A DNA stretch of 64,000 nucleotides from the NCBI RefSeq assembly GCF_900111565.1, contig NZ_FOIK01000001.1:2263309-2327308 (forward strand), given 5' to 3'. This document shows positions 8,481-17,900 of this stretch, in pieces. A program made the translations under genes and the position numbers. The notes beneath the pieces were generated by a model. That model was not told the origin of the DNA and searched no databases. It worked only from the letters and a program-made list of their open reading frames with translations. The stretch comes from Paenibacillus sp. NFR01. GTDB taxonomy: Bacteria; Bacillota; Bacilli; Paenibacillales; Paenibacillaceae. Position 1 is the stretch's first letter. Each line of letters begins with the position of its first letter.

Positions 8481-10732
8481 GCATTCGCGGCCCCTTCCTC
8501 TTTTTTAGGCTTGCGCACATCTTCAGGATATTCAATCCGGGAGTGAAAAATCCCCATCACGGTCTCCTTCAGCGTCCGGGCGATGATGTCCAGCTCCTTG
8601 ATCGTCAAATCGCATTCGTCGAATTGATGATCGTCGAGCCGGCTTTTGATTATTTTCTCGATCATGGTCTCCACCTGCACTACCGTAGGCTTGCGGAGCG
8701 AACGTACAGCGGCTTCGACGCTGTCCGCGATGCCGACCACAGCCGCTTCCTTCGACTGGGCCTTCGGCCCCGGATACCGGAAATCCTCTTCCGTGAAATC
8801 CGGCTCGATGCCTTTTTCCTCCGCCAATTTCAGTGCCTTATGGTAAAAATAATGCAGGAACGTCGTGCCGTGATGCTGCTCGGCAATATCGCGGATCGGC
8901 TTGGGCAGCTTGTATTCCTTAAGCATTTCCACGCCGTCGCGGGCATGTGCCACAATAATCGATTTGCTCAGCTTCGGCTCGATCGCATCATGCGGATTTT
9001 CCATGTCGTTCTGGTTTTCGATAAAATAAAACGGCCGTTTCGTCTTGCCGATATCATGATAATACGAACCTACCCGGCAGAGCAGCCCGTCCGCCCCGAT
9101 GGCTTCGGCAGCAGCCTCGGACAGATTGCCGACCATCACGCTGTGATGGTACGTCCCCGGCGTCTCCGTAAGCAGCTTGCGCAGCAGTGGATGGTTCGGA
9201 TTAGACAGCTCTACCAGCTTCAATGCGGACAAAATGCCGAAGGTGGCTTCGAAGAACGGCATCAGCCCGATGACAAGCACCGCCGTCAGCAAGCCGCTGG
9301 CAAAAGCGAAGCCCGTCGCATACAGGGTCGACGTCTCGTTCCAGACCCCTCCGCCGAGCAAAATCAGCATAAAGACGGAGACGCTGCCGAACAGCGATAC
9401 CATAATCCCGCCCTTGAGGAGGGTCGAGCGCTGACCGGCCCGGTGGGTGGCGAAGATCGCAACATAGGACACAATAAGGGCAAAGAATCCGAAGTTAAAA
9501 TCGAAAACCGAATTTGTCTGCACGTTGAAAATAATGCTGGACAACACGGCAAACAGAATCGAGCAGAAATACGCCAGCGTCAGATCGAGCAGCATCGTAA
9601 TCAGCATCGCGCCGATCGCGACCGGCGCCAGATAACCGACATAAGTACGGGCATCCGTTTGTAAAATGGCGATTAAACGCATGGAGATAATGTTGATGAT
9701 GAAGACAAGCACCAGCATCAGCAGCTGGGAATTGTTGTATTTAAAGCCGGAAGGGCCGCCCGAATAACGGATGAACGCCAAAAGTCCGGCCGTAAGCAGC
9801 ACCGACAGCAAAAAAAGGCTGAACTGCGGCCAGTAATTGACCTCGCTGCTGAGCAGCTTGTTTTCGTCAAGAAGCGCGTACAGTTCGGGGGTAATCACTT
9901 GCCCCTTGGCGACCAGCACATCCCCCTGCTCGATATAGACAGGCGGCGTGTTGTCGCGCGCCTGCACTTCCGCTTCCTTGGTGGCATCCTCGTCGTAAAA
10001 TTTGTTGGCCGTAATCGCAAGCCGAACCAGTTCCTGCACGACCTCCCGCGCCGTCCGCTGGTTCAATGAACTGATGCTGACGAGCTCCGCGACCTTGGCG
10101 CGAACCGCATCGGCTTCGGAGATCTGGTCGTTCATCAGCCGGCTGACAATGTCGCGCGCCACCGGCTTCATGTCGATAATGTCCTGCGAAGTCAGCCGGG
10201 GGATCTTGATAAACGTTTCCTCCGGAATCGAATACGCCTGTTCCTTGATTTTATCCTGCATTTCGGTTAGCAGGTTATCTGTGTAGGTGCCGGCGCTTCG
10301 GGCCGACGCCACGTAACTTGCCACGAAATCGTTCGCCCGCTGCGGGATTTCCTCTCGGTAAATCGTAATTTTATCGCTTTGGGAGATGGAGTCGTCCTGA
10401 TTCAGGCGGTCGATCCGGTCCAGCAGGGACGTTACGAGATTTTCCGAGCGCATCTGAACGATCTGGTATTTGGGAAGGACATTCTCCGCCGCCTGCTCTT
10501 GCGCTTTAAGCGTCGCTTTCTTGTCCTGAATCTTCATCGGCGCCGTAATCTCCGTGGCGCTGACCGTATTCACTTTAATGTCGTATTTCTTCGGCACCAG
10601 GTCCGGTGCAAGGCTGAAATAAAAAACAAGCCCCAATAACAGGAAAAGAGCATAGCGCGTCGCCGCGCTATACTTCCATCCGTTGTTGCTGTATACAAAT
10701 GCGCTTAGTTTCGAAGGTTGCTTGGAGGCCAT
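8477..10732 (-). CDS. pgpH: Membrane HD-domain cyclic di-AMP phosphodiesterase (PgpH/YqfF)
   Basis: Proteins of this 7TM-HD family hydrolyse the second messenger c-di-AMP. The 751-residue sequence has an N-terminal membrane anchor (residues about 25-45), a large extracytoplasmic domain and seven membrane segments (about 300-495). A cytoplasmic HD domain includes HSVMVGNL (about 527) and YHDIGK (about 559), followed by further metal-binding histidines in HARDG and EQHHGT. Its stop codon overlaps the ybeY start. The order phoH-yqfF-ybeY matches other Bacilli. Confidence 0.96.
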   Translation of the reverse strand: MASKQPSKLSAFVYSNNGWKYSAATRYALFLLLGLVFYFSLAPDLVPKKYDIKVNTVSATEITAPMKIQDKKATLKAQEQAAENVLPKYQIVQMRSENLVTSLLDRIDRLNQDDSISQSDKITIYREEIPQRANDFVASYVASARSAGTYTDNLLTEMQDKIKEQAYSIPEETFIKIPRLTSQDIIDMKPVARDIVSRLMNDQISEADAVRAKVAELVSISSLNQRTAREVVQELVRLAITANKFYDEDATKEAEVQARDNTPPVYIEQGDVLVAKGQVITPELYALLDENKLLSSEVNYWPQFSLFLLSVLLTAGLLAFIRYSGGPSGFKYNNSQLLMLVLVFIINIISMRLIAILQTDARTYVGYLAPVAIGAMLITMLLDLTLAYFCSILFAVLSSIIFNVQTNSVFDFNFGFFALIVSYVAIFATHRAGQRSTLLKGGIMVSLFGSVSVFMLILLGGGVWNETSTLYATGFAFASGLLTAVLVIGLMPFFEATFGILSALKLVELSNPNHPLLRKLLTETPGTYHHSVMVGNLSEAAAEAIGADGLLCRVGSYYHDIGKTKRPFYFIENQNDMENPHDAIEPKLSKSIIVAHARDGVEMLKEYKLPKPIRDIAEQHHGTTFLHYFYHKALKLAEEKGIEPDFTEEDFRYPGPKAQSKEAAVVGIADSVEAAVRSLRKPTVVQVETMIEKIIKSRLDDHQFDECDLTIKELDIIARTLKETVMGIFHSRIEYPEDVRKPKKEEGAANA

Positions 10733-10746
10733 AAGACAATCCCCTT

Positions 10747-11718
10747 TTAATCAAGGTTTTCGGCAGAGCGGTCATAGGCAACGATTATTTTCTGCACCAG
10801 GGAATGCCGTACTACATCCTGCTCGGCAAAATAGACAAAGCCGATCTCTTCAATGCCCGACAGGATCGAAGACGCTTCGATCAGACCGGATTTTTTGCCG
10901 CGCGGCAGGTCGATCTGCGTCACGTCGCCCGTAATGACCATCTTGGAGCCGAACCCGAGGCGGGTCAGGAACATTTTCATCTGCTCCGGCGTCGTATTCT
11001 GGGCTTCGTCCAGAATAATGAACGAATCGTCGAGCGTACGGCCGCGCATATACGCCAGAGGCGCAATTTCGATCAGCCCGCGTTCCAGCGCCTTGGCGAC
11101 CTGATCCGGGCCCATAACGTCGTACAGGGCGTCGTAAAGCGGGCGCAGATACGGGTCGACCTTTTCCTGCAGATCGCCGGGCAGAAATCCGAGGCTTTCC
11201 CCCGCTTCCACCGCCGGACGCGTTAGCACGATGCGCTTGACCGAGCCTTCTTTGAGCGCGGCCACGGCAAGCACGACGGCCAAATAGGTTTTGCCCGTAC
11301 CCGCAGGTCCGATGCCGAAGACGATGTCGCGTTTTTTAATCGTAGTCACATAATGCTTCTGGCCAATGGTTTTGACACGGATCGGCCGTCCGCGGAAAGT
11401 CGTCGTAATTTCTCCTTTGAACAAGTCGAGCAGCTGGTCGGCATGAAAGTCCTTGGCAAGCTCCACGGCATACTGCACATCGCGTTCACTGAGGATGTAG
11501 CCGCTGCGGATCAGCGACAACAGCACAAGAAACAGCTGTTCCAGCATGTCCACCTCGCGGCCCGCGCCGCGGATCGTAATCTCCGCCTCGCGCGAGTCAA
11601 TGACCGCCGGAATCTCCCGTTCGATGATTTTTAGAAAGCCATCCTGCGGGCCAAACAGAGCTTGCGCTTCTCCCGCATTTTGCAAAGCTATACGAATGCT
11701 TGAAGTCTGTTCTGACAA
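10747..11718 (-). CDS. phoH: PhoH family ATPase
   Basis: This is a cytoplasmic P-loop ATPase related to helicases and often linked to RNA metabolism with YbeY; the precise role is uncertain. The Walker A motif GPAGTGKT is at about residues 136-143 and the Walker B segment FIILDEAQNTT follows. The 323-residue length is typical. The start is a TTG at 11718 with GAGG six bases before it; the nearby ATG is in another frame. It lies 15 bp downstream of yqfD. Confidence 0.96.
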   Translation of the reverse strand: MSEQTSSIRIALQNAGEAQALFGPQDGFLKIIEREIPAVIDSREAEITIRGAGREVDMLEQLFLVLLSLIRSGYILSERDVQYAVELAKDFHADQLLDLFKGEITTTFRGRPIRVKTIGQKHYVTTIKKRDIVFGIGPAGTGKTYLAVVLAVAALKEGSVKRIVLTRPAVEAGESLGFLPGDLQEKVDPYLRPLYDALYDVMGPDQVAKALERGLIEIAPLAYMRGRTLDDSFIILDEAQNTTPEQMKMFLTRLGFGSKMVITGDVTQIDLPRGKKSGLIEASSILSGIEEIGFVYFAEQDVVRHSLVQKIIVAYDRSAENLD

Positions 11719-11733
11719 GTAGCCTCATTCTCC

Positions 11734-12915
11734 TCAGTTGTTTACTATCGGAAGTTCTTCCGCGATTCTCTCTTCCACCTCGAAGAGCACTTTCATATAA
11801 ACTTTACCATTCTCTCTCTTCTCATGCAAAATTTTTTGACTTTTGATCACGCTGTCGGTTCCGTTTTTCGCCAGAATATCGGCCTGCGCCTGCCGGATGC
11901 CTTCCTCGCGCGCCGCCTCCGGCGTCTGCGTTTCCGTGACCTGCCGGGACTCCAGCTCCTTCTCGGTCATCACGCCGAGCGGAAGGTCATACGCGCGCCA
12001 GGACAGCGGATCCAGCTCGGTCAAGGTGCGGGACGAGGCGAACCCCGATTTTCCGTAACCCCAAACCTGGATGGCCCAATGGCCCAGCACCACGTAGATC
12101 CGGTCCTTGCGTTCTCCGGTATATTGGCTGCTGGTGGTCTTGAGCGGAACCTCGATATTGTATTCATGCCATACCAGCCCCCGGACCTCGCCTTTGGCGA
12201 CCACGGTCTGGTGATTGGCCTCATCGCCGAGCGTTCCGGAAATTAGGATCTGGCCTTTCTTTACCCGCGAATGGATGCCGACGACCGGCCGGCCTTGCTC
12301 GGCATAGATTTCGGTAACGACGGCATCGGCCGAACTGACGAGATGCCTCGGATTCAGCAGCGGCCGCGGCTCCGGCTGATCGGCTTCCACCACCTGGATC
12401 GTGATGTTCGTCCCCGTACGCTGAAGACCCACCCAGGTTACGCCGGGGATTCGCGAATTCAGCTGTTTCGACAGCTTGTCCGGTTCGCCGAGGCGCCAAA
12501 TCCACTGAAACGGAAAAATGCCCTCCTGCCGGGCAGCGGCCAAAATATCCTCCGAAGGAATTTTGTCGTTGCCCTCCACCTCCACATTCCAGACCATGGA
12601 GGAAAGCAGCAGCAGACCGATACCGAACATTAAGATGCCCGCGGCAAAAAACTTCCGCTTCCACAATCTCGCCATGCGAAATGGAAGGCCGTGCCGGGAT
12701 TTCACATGCATCCGGCAGCTTGTCCCCCGCAGGAGCGGGCGCAGCCGGAAAAAATCATCCAGCAGCAACCGGAGCTCGGCGCCTCCGGCAGCAGGTTTGA
12801 CATTCCAGATCAGGATTCCCGCTTCTGACAAGGCATTGATGAACCTTTCCACCTGCGCTCCCTTGATTTGCAGCGTAACGTATCCCCGCAGCGCCGAAAG
12901 AGGCGGCTCTTTCAT
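11734..12915 (-). CDS. yqfD: Sporulation protein YqfD
   Basis: This is a conserved membrane protein found in endospore formers. The 393-residue protein has a soluble N-terminal part, one strong membrane segment at about residues 88-108 and a long extracytoplasmic region with a POTRA-like start (WNVEVEGNDKIPSEDILAAA). In B. subtilis the yqfCD pair belongs to the early mother-cell (SigE) program. It overlaps yqfC by 4 bases, so the two are co-translated. Molecular function is unknown. Confidence 0.93.
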   Translation of the reverse strand: MKEPPLSALRGYVTLQIKGAQVERFINALSEAGILIWNVKPAAGGAELRLLLDDFFRLRPLLRGTSCRMHVKSRHGLPFRMARLWKRKFFAAGILMFGIGLLLLSSMVWNVEVEGNDKIPSEDILAAARQEGIFPFQWIWRLGEPDKLSKQLNSRIPGVTWVGLQRTGTNITIQVVEADQPEPRPLLNPRHLVSSADAVVTEIYAEQGRPVVGIHSRVKKGQILISGTLGDEANHQTVVAKGEVRGLVWHEYNIEVPLKTTSSQYTGERKDRIYVVLGHWAIQVWGYGKSGFASSRTLTELDPLSWRAYDLPLGVMTEKELESRQVTETQTPEAAREEGIRQAQADILAKNGTDSVIKSQKILHEKRENGKVYMKVLFEVEERIAEELPIVNN

Positions 12916-13205
12916 AATTTCTCCTCGCTTCCCTTATATCTGATTTCTCCGATGCTCCCTTCAACCGCCAGTTCCTGGCCCACGATGTTACGGATCGAGA
13001 GATTGTTGCCGACAATCTCCAGCGAGCCCTTGGACAGCGCGATGCGCAGCTCGGAGTCTGAAAAATGCAGAACACCGCGATGGTTCTCAATATGCAATTC
13101 CTGGTTGCCGATCAGGGTAATGCGGGGCAGCTCCTGCAGCACATCCTGCGGAAGATCCAATATTCCGCCCGTCAAACCCCGCAGTTTGCGGCCGATCCGG
13201 GTCAT
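12912..13205 (-). CDS. yqfC: Sporulation protein YqfC
   Basis: This is a 97-residue protein of the YqfC/YabP-like fold. It contains PRITLIGNQELHIENHRGVLHFSDSE-type strands typical of spore-coat-associated small proteins. The ATG at 13205 has GGAGAAGG ahead of it; an in-frame start 12 codons upstream lacks a good site. Its stop overlaps the start of yqfD. A plausible SigE-type promoter lies just upstream, and two strong terminators insulate it from yqeY. Confidence 0.92.
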   Translation of the reverse strand: MTRIGRKLRGLTGGILDLPQDVLQELPRITLIGNQELHIENHRGVLHFSDSELRIALSKGSLEIVGNNLSIRNIVGQELAVEGSIGEIRYKGSEEKL

Positions 13206-13239
13206 AAGTAGCCTTCTCCCCCTTCCTGCCTTCTGTAAC

Positions 13240-13268
13240 ACCTTATGCGGGCAATCTTTTTTTTATGA
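13240..13268 (-). promoter_or_regulatory. Possible SigE-type promoter of yqfC-yqfD
   Basis: On the minus strand TCATAAA (13262-13268) and CATAAGGT (13240-13247) are 14 bases apart. This fits the spacing and in part the consensus of mother-cell SigE promoters. The match to the -10 box is imperfect. Confidence 0.4.
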
Positions 13269-13302
13269 GGATGCGCGTATGGCAATTGGTGCGGACAAAA
13301 CG

Positions 13303-13338
13303 AAAAAACCTCCGTACTCCCTGGCGGGAGTACGGAGG
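13303..13338 (-). terminator. Strong intrinsic terminator (second of a tandem pair)
   Basis: The stem CCTCCGTACTCCC pairs with GGGAGTACGGAGG around a short loop, followed by six T on the minus strand. It lies downstream of yqeY, behind the terminator at 13352. Confidence 0.93.
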
Positions 13339-13351
13339 TCCGTAAAACACG

Positions 13352-13376
13352 AAAAACACCCCTCGTTAAAGGGGTG
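13352..13376 (-). terminator. Intrinsic terminator of rpsU-yqeY
   Basis: CACCCC pairs with GGGGTG on the minus strand and is followed by five T. It sits 12 bp after the yqeY stop and forms a tandem pair with the next terminator. Confidence 0.9.
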
Positions 13377-13387
13377 CTAGCGTTTTA

Positions 13388-13831
13388 TTATTGCAGAAAC
13401 TGCTGAACCGCTTGGTTCACGATTTTACCGTCAGCGCGGCCTTTGACTTTCGGCATCAGCGCGCTCATTACCTTACCCATATCCGCTTTCGAAGAAGCAC
13501 CGGTTTCCTGGATGGTCTGCTGTACAATTACTTTAATTTCTTCTTCGGTAAGCTGCTCTGGCAGGTATTTGCTGATAATCTCGATTTCTGCTTTCGTATT
13601 GGCGGCAAGCTCATCGCGTCCCGCCGTTTCAAACTCCTGGAGGGCATCTTTGCGCTGTTTGATTTCACGACTAAGGATATCAAGCACTTCGTTGTCGTCT
13701 AATGTTCTCTTCAAATCTATTTCAAGATACTTTATTGTAGAACGAACCATTCGAATGGTGGAGAGTGTGAACTTGTCCTTACTCTTCATCGCTTGCTTCA
13801 TATCTTCGTTCAATCGATCGCTAAGATTCAT
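13388..13831 (-). CDS. yqeY: GatB/YqeY domain-containing protein
   Basis: This 147-residue protein is made of the tail domain shared with GatB of the tRNA amidotransferase (MNLSDRLNEDMKQAMKSKDK at the start, YLPEQLTEEEI in the middle). The stand-alone family is probably involved in tRNA handling, but its role is not proven. AGGAGG precedes the ATG. It follows rpsU by 15 bp and shares its promoter and the terminator pair downstream. Confidence 0.95.
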   Translation of the reverse strand: MNLSDRLNEDMKQAMKSKDKFTLSTIRMVRSTIKYLEIDLKRTLDDNEVLDILSREIKQRKDALQEFETAGRDELAANTKAEIEIISKYLPEQLTEEEIKVIVQQTIQETGASSKADMGKVMSALMPKVKGRADGKIVNQAVQQFLQ

Positions 13832-13846
13832 GCTACAGTGATCCTC

Positions 13847-14020
13847 CTAGAACTTTCTCTTGCGAGCAGCCTCAGACTTCTTCTTGCGCTTCACGCTTGG
13901 CTTCTCATAATGCTTGCGTTTCTTCACCTCAGCCAAGACACCATCTTTAGCGATGGAACGTTTAAAGCGACGAAGTGCAGCATCAATTGTCTCGTTTTTA
14001 CGAACTTTCGTTTCAGACAC
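13847..14020 (-). CDS. rpsU: 30S ribosomal protein S21
   Basis: S21 is a small basic protein of the 30S subunit. The 57-residue sequence [20 protein letters not shown] with a Lys/Arg-rich tail is diagnostic. The start is the GTG at 14020, set by GGAGGGAGGG just upstream; the reading frame continues upstream to an ATG, but that lies before the ribosome site. It is transcribed with yqeY from a strong sigma-A promoter. Confidence 0.97.
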   Translation of the reverse strand: MSETKVRKNETIDAALRRFKRSIAKDGVLAEVKKRKHYEKPSVKRKKKSEAARKRKF

Positions 14021-14081
14021 CAGTTTTCCCTCCCTCCGACCAGACCGTCCAAGAGCATAACAACACGGTTCATCAAATTTC

Positions 14082-14111
14082 ATTATAGGTCAAAAATAAA
14101 TAGGGTGTCAA
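14082..14111 (-). promoter_or_regulatory. Strong sigma-A promoter of rpsU-yqeY
   Basis: Perfect TTGACA (14106-14111) and TATAAT (14082-14087) boxes lie on the minus strand, 18 bases apart. This is one of the best vegetative promoters in the window. Confidence 0.92.
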
Positions 14112-14159
14112 CCTTCACACCATTCTTTTTTCTGCCGGCAGCAAGACGCACTTCCTATG

Positions 14160-14519
14160 TCAGGCATGCGACTTCGATCCGCCGACAAGCGCGCCGAGTT
14201 TGGCCCCGCCGATCAGATGGTAATGAAGATGCGGCACGGCTTGTCCGCTGTCCGGTCCGCAGTTATTGATCAGCCGGTATCCGGACTCCTTGATGCCCAG
14301 TTCGGCGGCGATTTGCTGGGCGACGGCGTGGATTTCGCCGATCAGCGGCAAATCCTCGGTCGTCACTTCGTTCATCGAAGGGATCGGTTTTTTGGGAATA
14401 ATCAGCACATGCACCGGAGCAGCCGGTTCGATGTCGTAAAAGGCCAGAATGCGTTCGTTTTCGAATACTTTTTTGGCCGGAATTGTGCCTTCAATAATTT
14501 TGCTAAATATGGTTTCCAT
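14160..14519 (-). CDS. hinT: HIT family protein (HinT-like purine nucleoside phosphoramidase)
   Basis: This is a small nucleotide-binding hydrolase of the histidine-triad family. The 119-residue protein starts METIFSKIIEGTIPAKKVFE and carries the catalytic motif HLHYHL near the C-terminus. Enzymes of this type split adenylated phosphoramidates. The ATG follows GGGAGG by 8 bases. The 412 bp upstream, before the sbcC stop, contains a candidate structured RNA. Confidence 0.95.
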   Translation of the reverse strand: METIFSKIIEGTIPAKKVFENERILAFYDIEPAAPVHVLIIPKKPIPSMNEVTTEDLPLIGEIHAVAQQIAAELGIKESGYRLINNCGPDSGQAVPHLHYHLIGGAKLGALVGGSKSHA

Positions 14520-14744
14520 CCATTAGCCTCCCAAACAGTTGGTTTCGGTATGCAGTCTTGCCTCGTTATCCTCCATCATACAGGATCGTAACGGATTACG
14601 AAAGCGAACGTCATCTTTGTGTCTACAGACAGCCGAACTGTATCAGGTACAGACCTCAAAACACCCCTTCATAGTGAGGGGTACCTTTGTGAAGTCCGGT
14701 ATTTTGCGGAGATTCCGGGAAGTATACTTTCTTTATAAGCAAAA
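14520..14744. other. Non-coding region between hinT and the candidate RNA
   Basis: No gene is evident. A hairpin with CCCCT and AGGGG arms at about 14664-14683, followed by TGTTTTG on the minus strand, may be an extra weak terminator. A possible -10 box (TATGAT, near 14576-14581) for hinT lacks a convincing -35 box. Confidence 0.4.
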
Positions 14745-14866
14745 AAGACAAAAAAAAAGAAACACCCTTCTCCGTTCAGAAAACGGAGATGGCGGCGAAC
14801 GTATGATTAGGAGATGTTGCAGTTCCCCGTCATACGTCCGCCGAGGTGTTTCAAATGATGTCGGCT
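14745..14866 (-). ncRNA. Candidate structured small RNA between sbcC and hinT
   Basis: The minus-strand transcript would fold as a closed three-way junction. An outer helix pairs GAAACACC (14845-14852) with GGUGUUUC (14759-14766). A long hairpin pairs 14830-14843 with 14793-14806 and continues through 14824-14828/14810-14814. A second hairpin with CUCCGUU and AACGGAG arms occupies 14770-14788. A run of nine U follows directly. Two positions that are A-C mismatches on the plus strand (14798/14838 and 14812/14826) become G-U pairs on the minus strand, which favours minus-strand transcription. I do not recognise the family. Confidence 0.6.
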
Positions 14867-14872
14867 TAGCTG

Positions 14873-14881
14873 TATTATAAC
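14873..14881 (-). promoter_or_regulatory. Extended -10 promoter for the candidate RNA
   Basis: The minus strand reads TGTTATAAT, a perfect extended -10 element, about 20 bases before the first helix of the RNA. No good -35 box is seen at 16-18 bases, which is usual for extended -10 promoters. It lies in the gap after the sbcC stop codon. Confidence 0.6.
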
Positions 14882-14931
14882 AGTGCTATGGTGGTGTATC
14901 TGTGACCAACGTCACTCTCTAAAAAAAGACT

Positions 14932-17900
14932 TTACATTTTTTCCAAAACAATGCGAGAGCCCTCTCCGCCCTGCTCGGCCGGTACGACAATCAGCTTGCG
15001 CGGCAGCCTGGCCCGCAGTTCCGGAACATGGCTGATGATACCGACCGACAGCTGATCGTTATGCAACCGCTCCAGCGACGTAATGACGGTCTCCAGCAGC
15101 TCGGGATCGAGCGTGCCGAACCCTTCGTCGAGGAAAAAGAATTGCAGCGGATATTGGCCCCGCAGCTGGATCTGTGCGGACAGCGCCAACGCCAGCGACA
15201 ATGAGGTCAGGAAGGTCTCGCCGCCGGATAAAGTCGACACCGGCCGTTTCACTCCGCCGTTGCCGTCGTCGCGGATGACGAAGCCGCCGCCGGAATCGAC
15301 CTCCAGCGCGTAGCGCTGCTTGCTCAGGAAACGCAGCCGCTGCGACGCGGACTGGCACACCTGCATCAGCTGCTCTTCGGCGATGTATTCGACAAAGGCG
15401 TTGCCGCGCAAAACGGATTGCAGCTTGGCCAAGCGGTCCTGCAGCACGGCATGCTCCTTGCGCCGCTCCTCCAGCTCAAGCCAGCGAACATGCCGCTGCT
15501 GCACATCCTCCAGATCGCGCTGCGCCCGCGCCCGGGACTGCAGCGCCTGCTCGTCCGCTTCTTTACCGGCACGCAGCGCCTGGACGCTCTCCTGCCACTG
15601 CGTTTCGCTTAGGCTGCCGGTCCCCAGCTTGGCCTCGATATCCCGCAGCTGAAGCGCCACCTCGGCTTCTTCGGCGCGGTACGCCTGAACACGGGCAGCA
15701 GCTTCCGTCCGCTCGTCTGCGCCAAGCGAGGCAGCTTCCACTTCTTCCGGTGCGGAGAACGGCGAAGCGGCCAGGCTCTCCTGCCAGCGGGAAGCGGCGG
15801 ATGCGAGATGCTCGCGTGCCGAGACCTCCGCCTGGCGGGCAATCGCCGCTTCCCTCGTCTCCTGCTGGGACAGCTCCGCTGCGCTGCGGGCGCGCTCGCG
15901 GCCGCTCTCCAGCGCCGCCTGCAGTCCCCGCAGCCGCTCCTCGCATTCCGCCAGCAGTTCAGCAGCGGACCGGCCGCCGGTAATTTGCCGCAGCCGTTCC
16001 TCTTTCTCTTGCGCCAGCACTTGTTTGCCCTCAAGCTGGGCGTTCCAGTGCGTCAGCTCCTTGTCGAGCCCGGCTGCCTGCTCCTGCAGCGACTGCACGG
16101 CGGCGCTTTTCTCGTCGAGAAATTTCACGGCGATGTCCAGACGGCCGCGAATCTCCTCTGCTTGCTCATCCTTGTGCTGCATGTCACGGTAAGCGGCTTC
16201 GGCTTCGCCCGGCGCCATACCGGGGAAGCGCGCCTCCCATTCGCCGCGCAGAGCCGCAAGCCCCGCACGCTGCTCATCCGCTTTGGCCGCCAGCCCGTCC
16301 GCCCAGGACTGCTCCGCCGCGGTCTGCGCAGCTTCCTTATGGCTGTGCTGCTGCGCTTCCTGCATGGCGCGCTGCCATTCCCCCGCCGCCCGGCGCTGTT
16401 CGCCGGAGCGCGCTTTTAGGCGGGGCAGCGCCGTCTCCAGCGCGGACAGCATGGTTTCGTCCGGGAGGTCTTGTCCGGCATGGGAAGCGCCGCTAGGCGT
16501 AAACTTAGCATCGCCAAGGGCCATACCGCCATCGAAGCTAATGCCGGCAGCGGCCCATACCGCAGCCAACGAAGGCGTTTCGGCGCTTTGGCCCGATTCC
16601 AATAAGCCGGCGGCTTGTTCCTGCGGCCACCCCAACGCCTCCTGCGCCAGCCCGGCGGCTACTAGCGCCCCTGAAGCTTCGCCGGCCAGGTCTCCGTAGG
16701 CCTGCTCCAGCCAGGCCTGATCCTGCTCCAGCTGGCCGCGGAGCAGGTTCGCCGCCTCGTGCGCGCGCTTCTCCAGCGCACGGACGGCTTGCAGCCCCTC
16801 TTCCAGGGCTGCAAGGCTGTCTTCCGCGCCGTCAACAGCCGGCGCGGGATGATCCATGCTGCCGCATACCGGACAGGGCTGCCCTTCGAGCAGCCCCCCG
16901 GCCAGCGTCAGCGACAGGCGGCGGCGCTCCTGTGCCTTGAGCGCCGCCTCGTGCGCCGCTGCGCGCTCCGCCAGGCGCGCGGCCGCGGAAGCCGCTGCGG
17001 CGGCGCCCAGCCGCAGCGCTTCGCGGTGCAGGGCGGCGGCGTTCACCGCCGCGCCGCCCTGCGCCGCCAGCGCCTGCTGCCGCTCCCCGGCGGCAGCGAG
17101 GCGCGCCTGCGCCGCCGCGAGCTGTGCCTCGCGCTCGCGGCGCTCCCGTTCCGCCGTCCCCCACAGGGACTCGGCGGAACGCAGGGCTTGCAGCCGCTGC
17201 AGGGCCTCCTGCAGCGACGCCCGCTCCTGGGAGCGCACCGAAAGGGGCTGCAGGCTCTGCTGCAGCTCCTGCTGGCGCTTTTGGCCCTTGGCCAAAAGCT
17301 CGCGCTCCCGGGCCAGTGCCTCCCGGCGGGCGGCCAGCCCTTGGGAGGCTTCGCTTTGCCGCGCGAGCGCCTCGGCGAGCTCGCGCTGCAGGCGTGCCAG
17401 CTCGGCTTCCAGCTCAAGCGCGCGCCGGAATTGGTCGGCCCCCTGGCGGAGGGCCGGCTCTTCCGCGGCCAGCGCGGCGGCGGCGGCCGTTTCCGCAGCG
17501 GCCAGCGCCTCAGCGGCCGCCGCAGCTTCGGCCGCGGCACGCTCGCGCGTCTCGGCGAGGTGCAGCTTGCCGCGCCAGGCTTCGTCCGCGCTCCGCCAAG
17601 CAGCAAGCGCGGGCAGCCGCTTCTCGGCTTCGTCGGCCTTGCCAAGCTTCTCTTCCAGCAGCCGGATGGCCGGCTCCCGCTCGAGCAGCCCCTGCCGCTG
17701 CCGTTCACGGCGTTGCCGCTCCTCCTGGAGCTCGCGAATCCGGGCATACTGCTCGTTCAGACGCTGCGCCGCTTCCAGCTTGGCCCGGCATTCTGCCGCG
17801 TGCCGGACGGCTTCCTCCAGCCGCCCGGCCGCCGTGTCTACATCGGCCTTGCCGGCGCCGCCCAGCCCCTGCTGCTCCGCTTCCAGCGTCTGCAGCGCGG

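Noticed and set aside
14539..14880. Plus-strand open frame across the candidate RNA
   Set aside because: No Shine-Dalgarno sequence, irregular composition, and it reads through stable hairpins; the RNA structure explains the region better.
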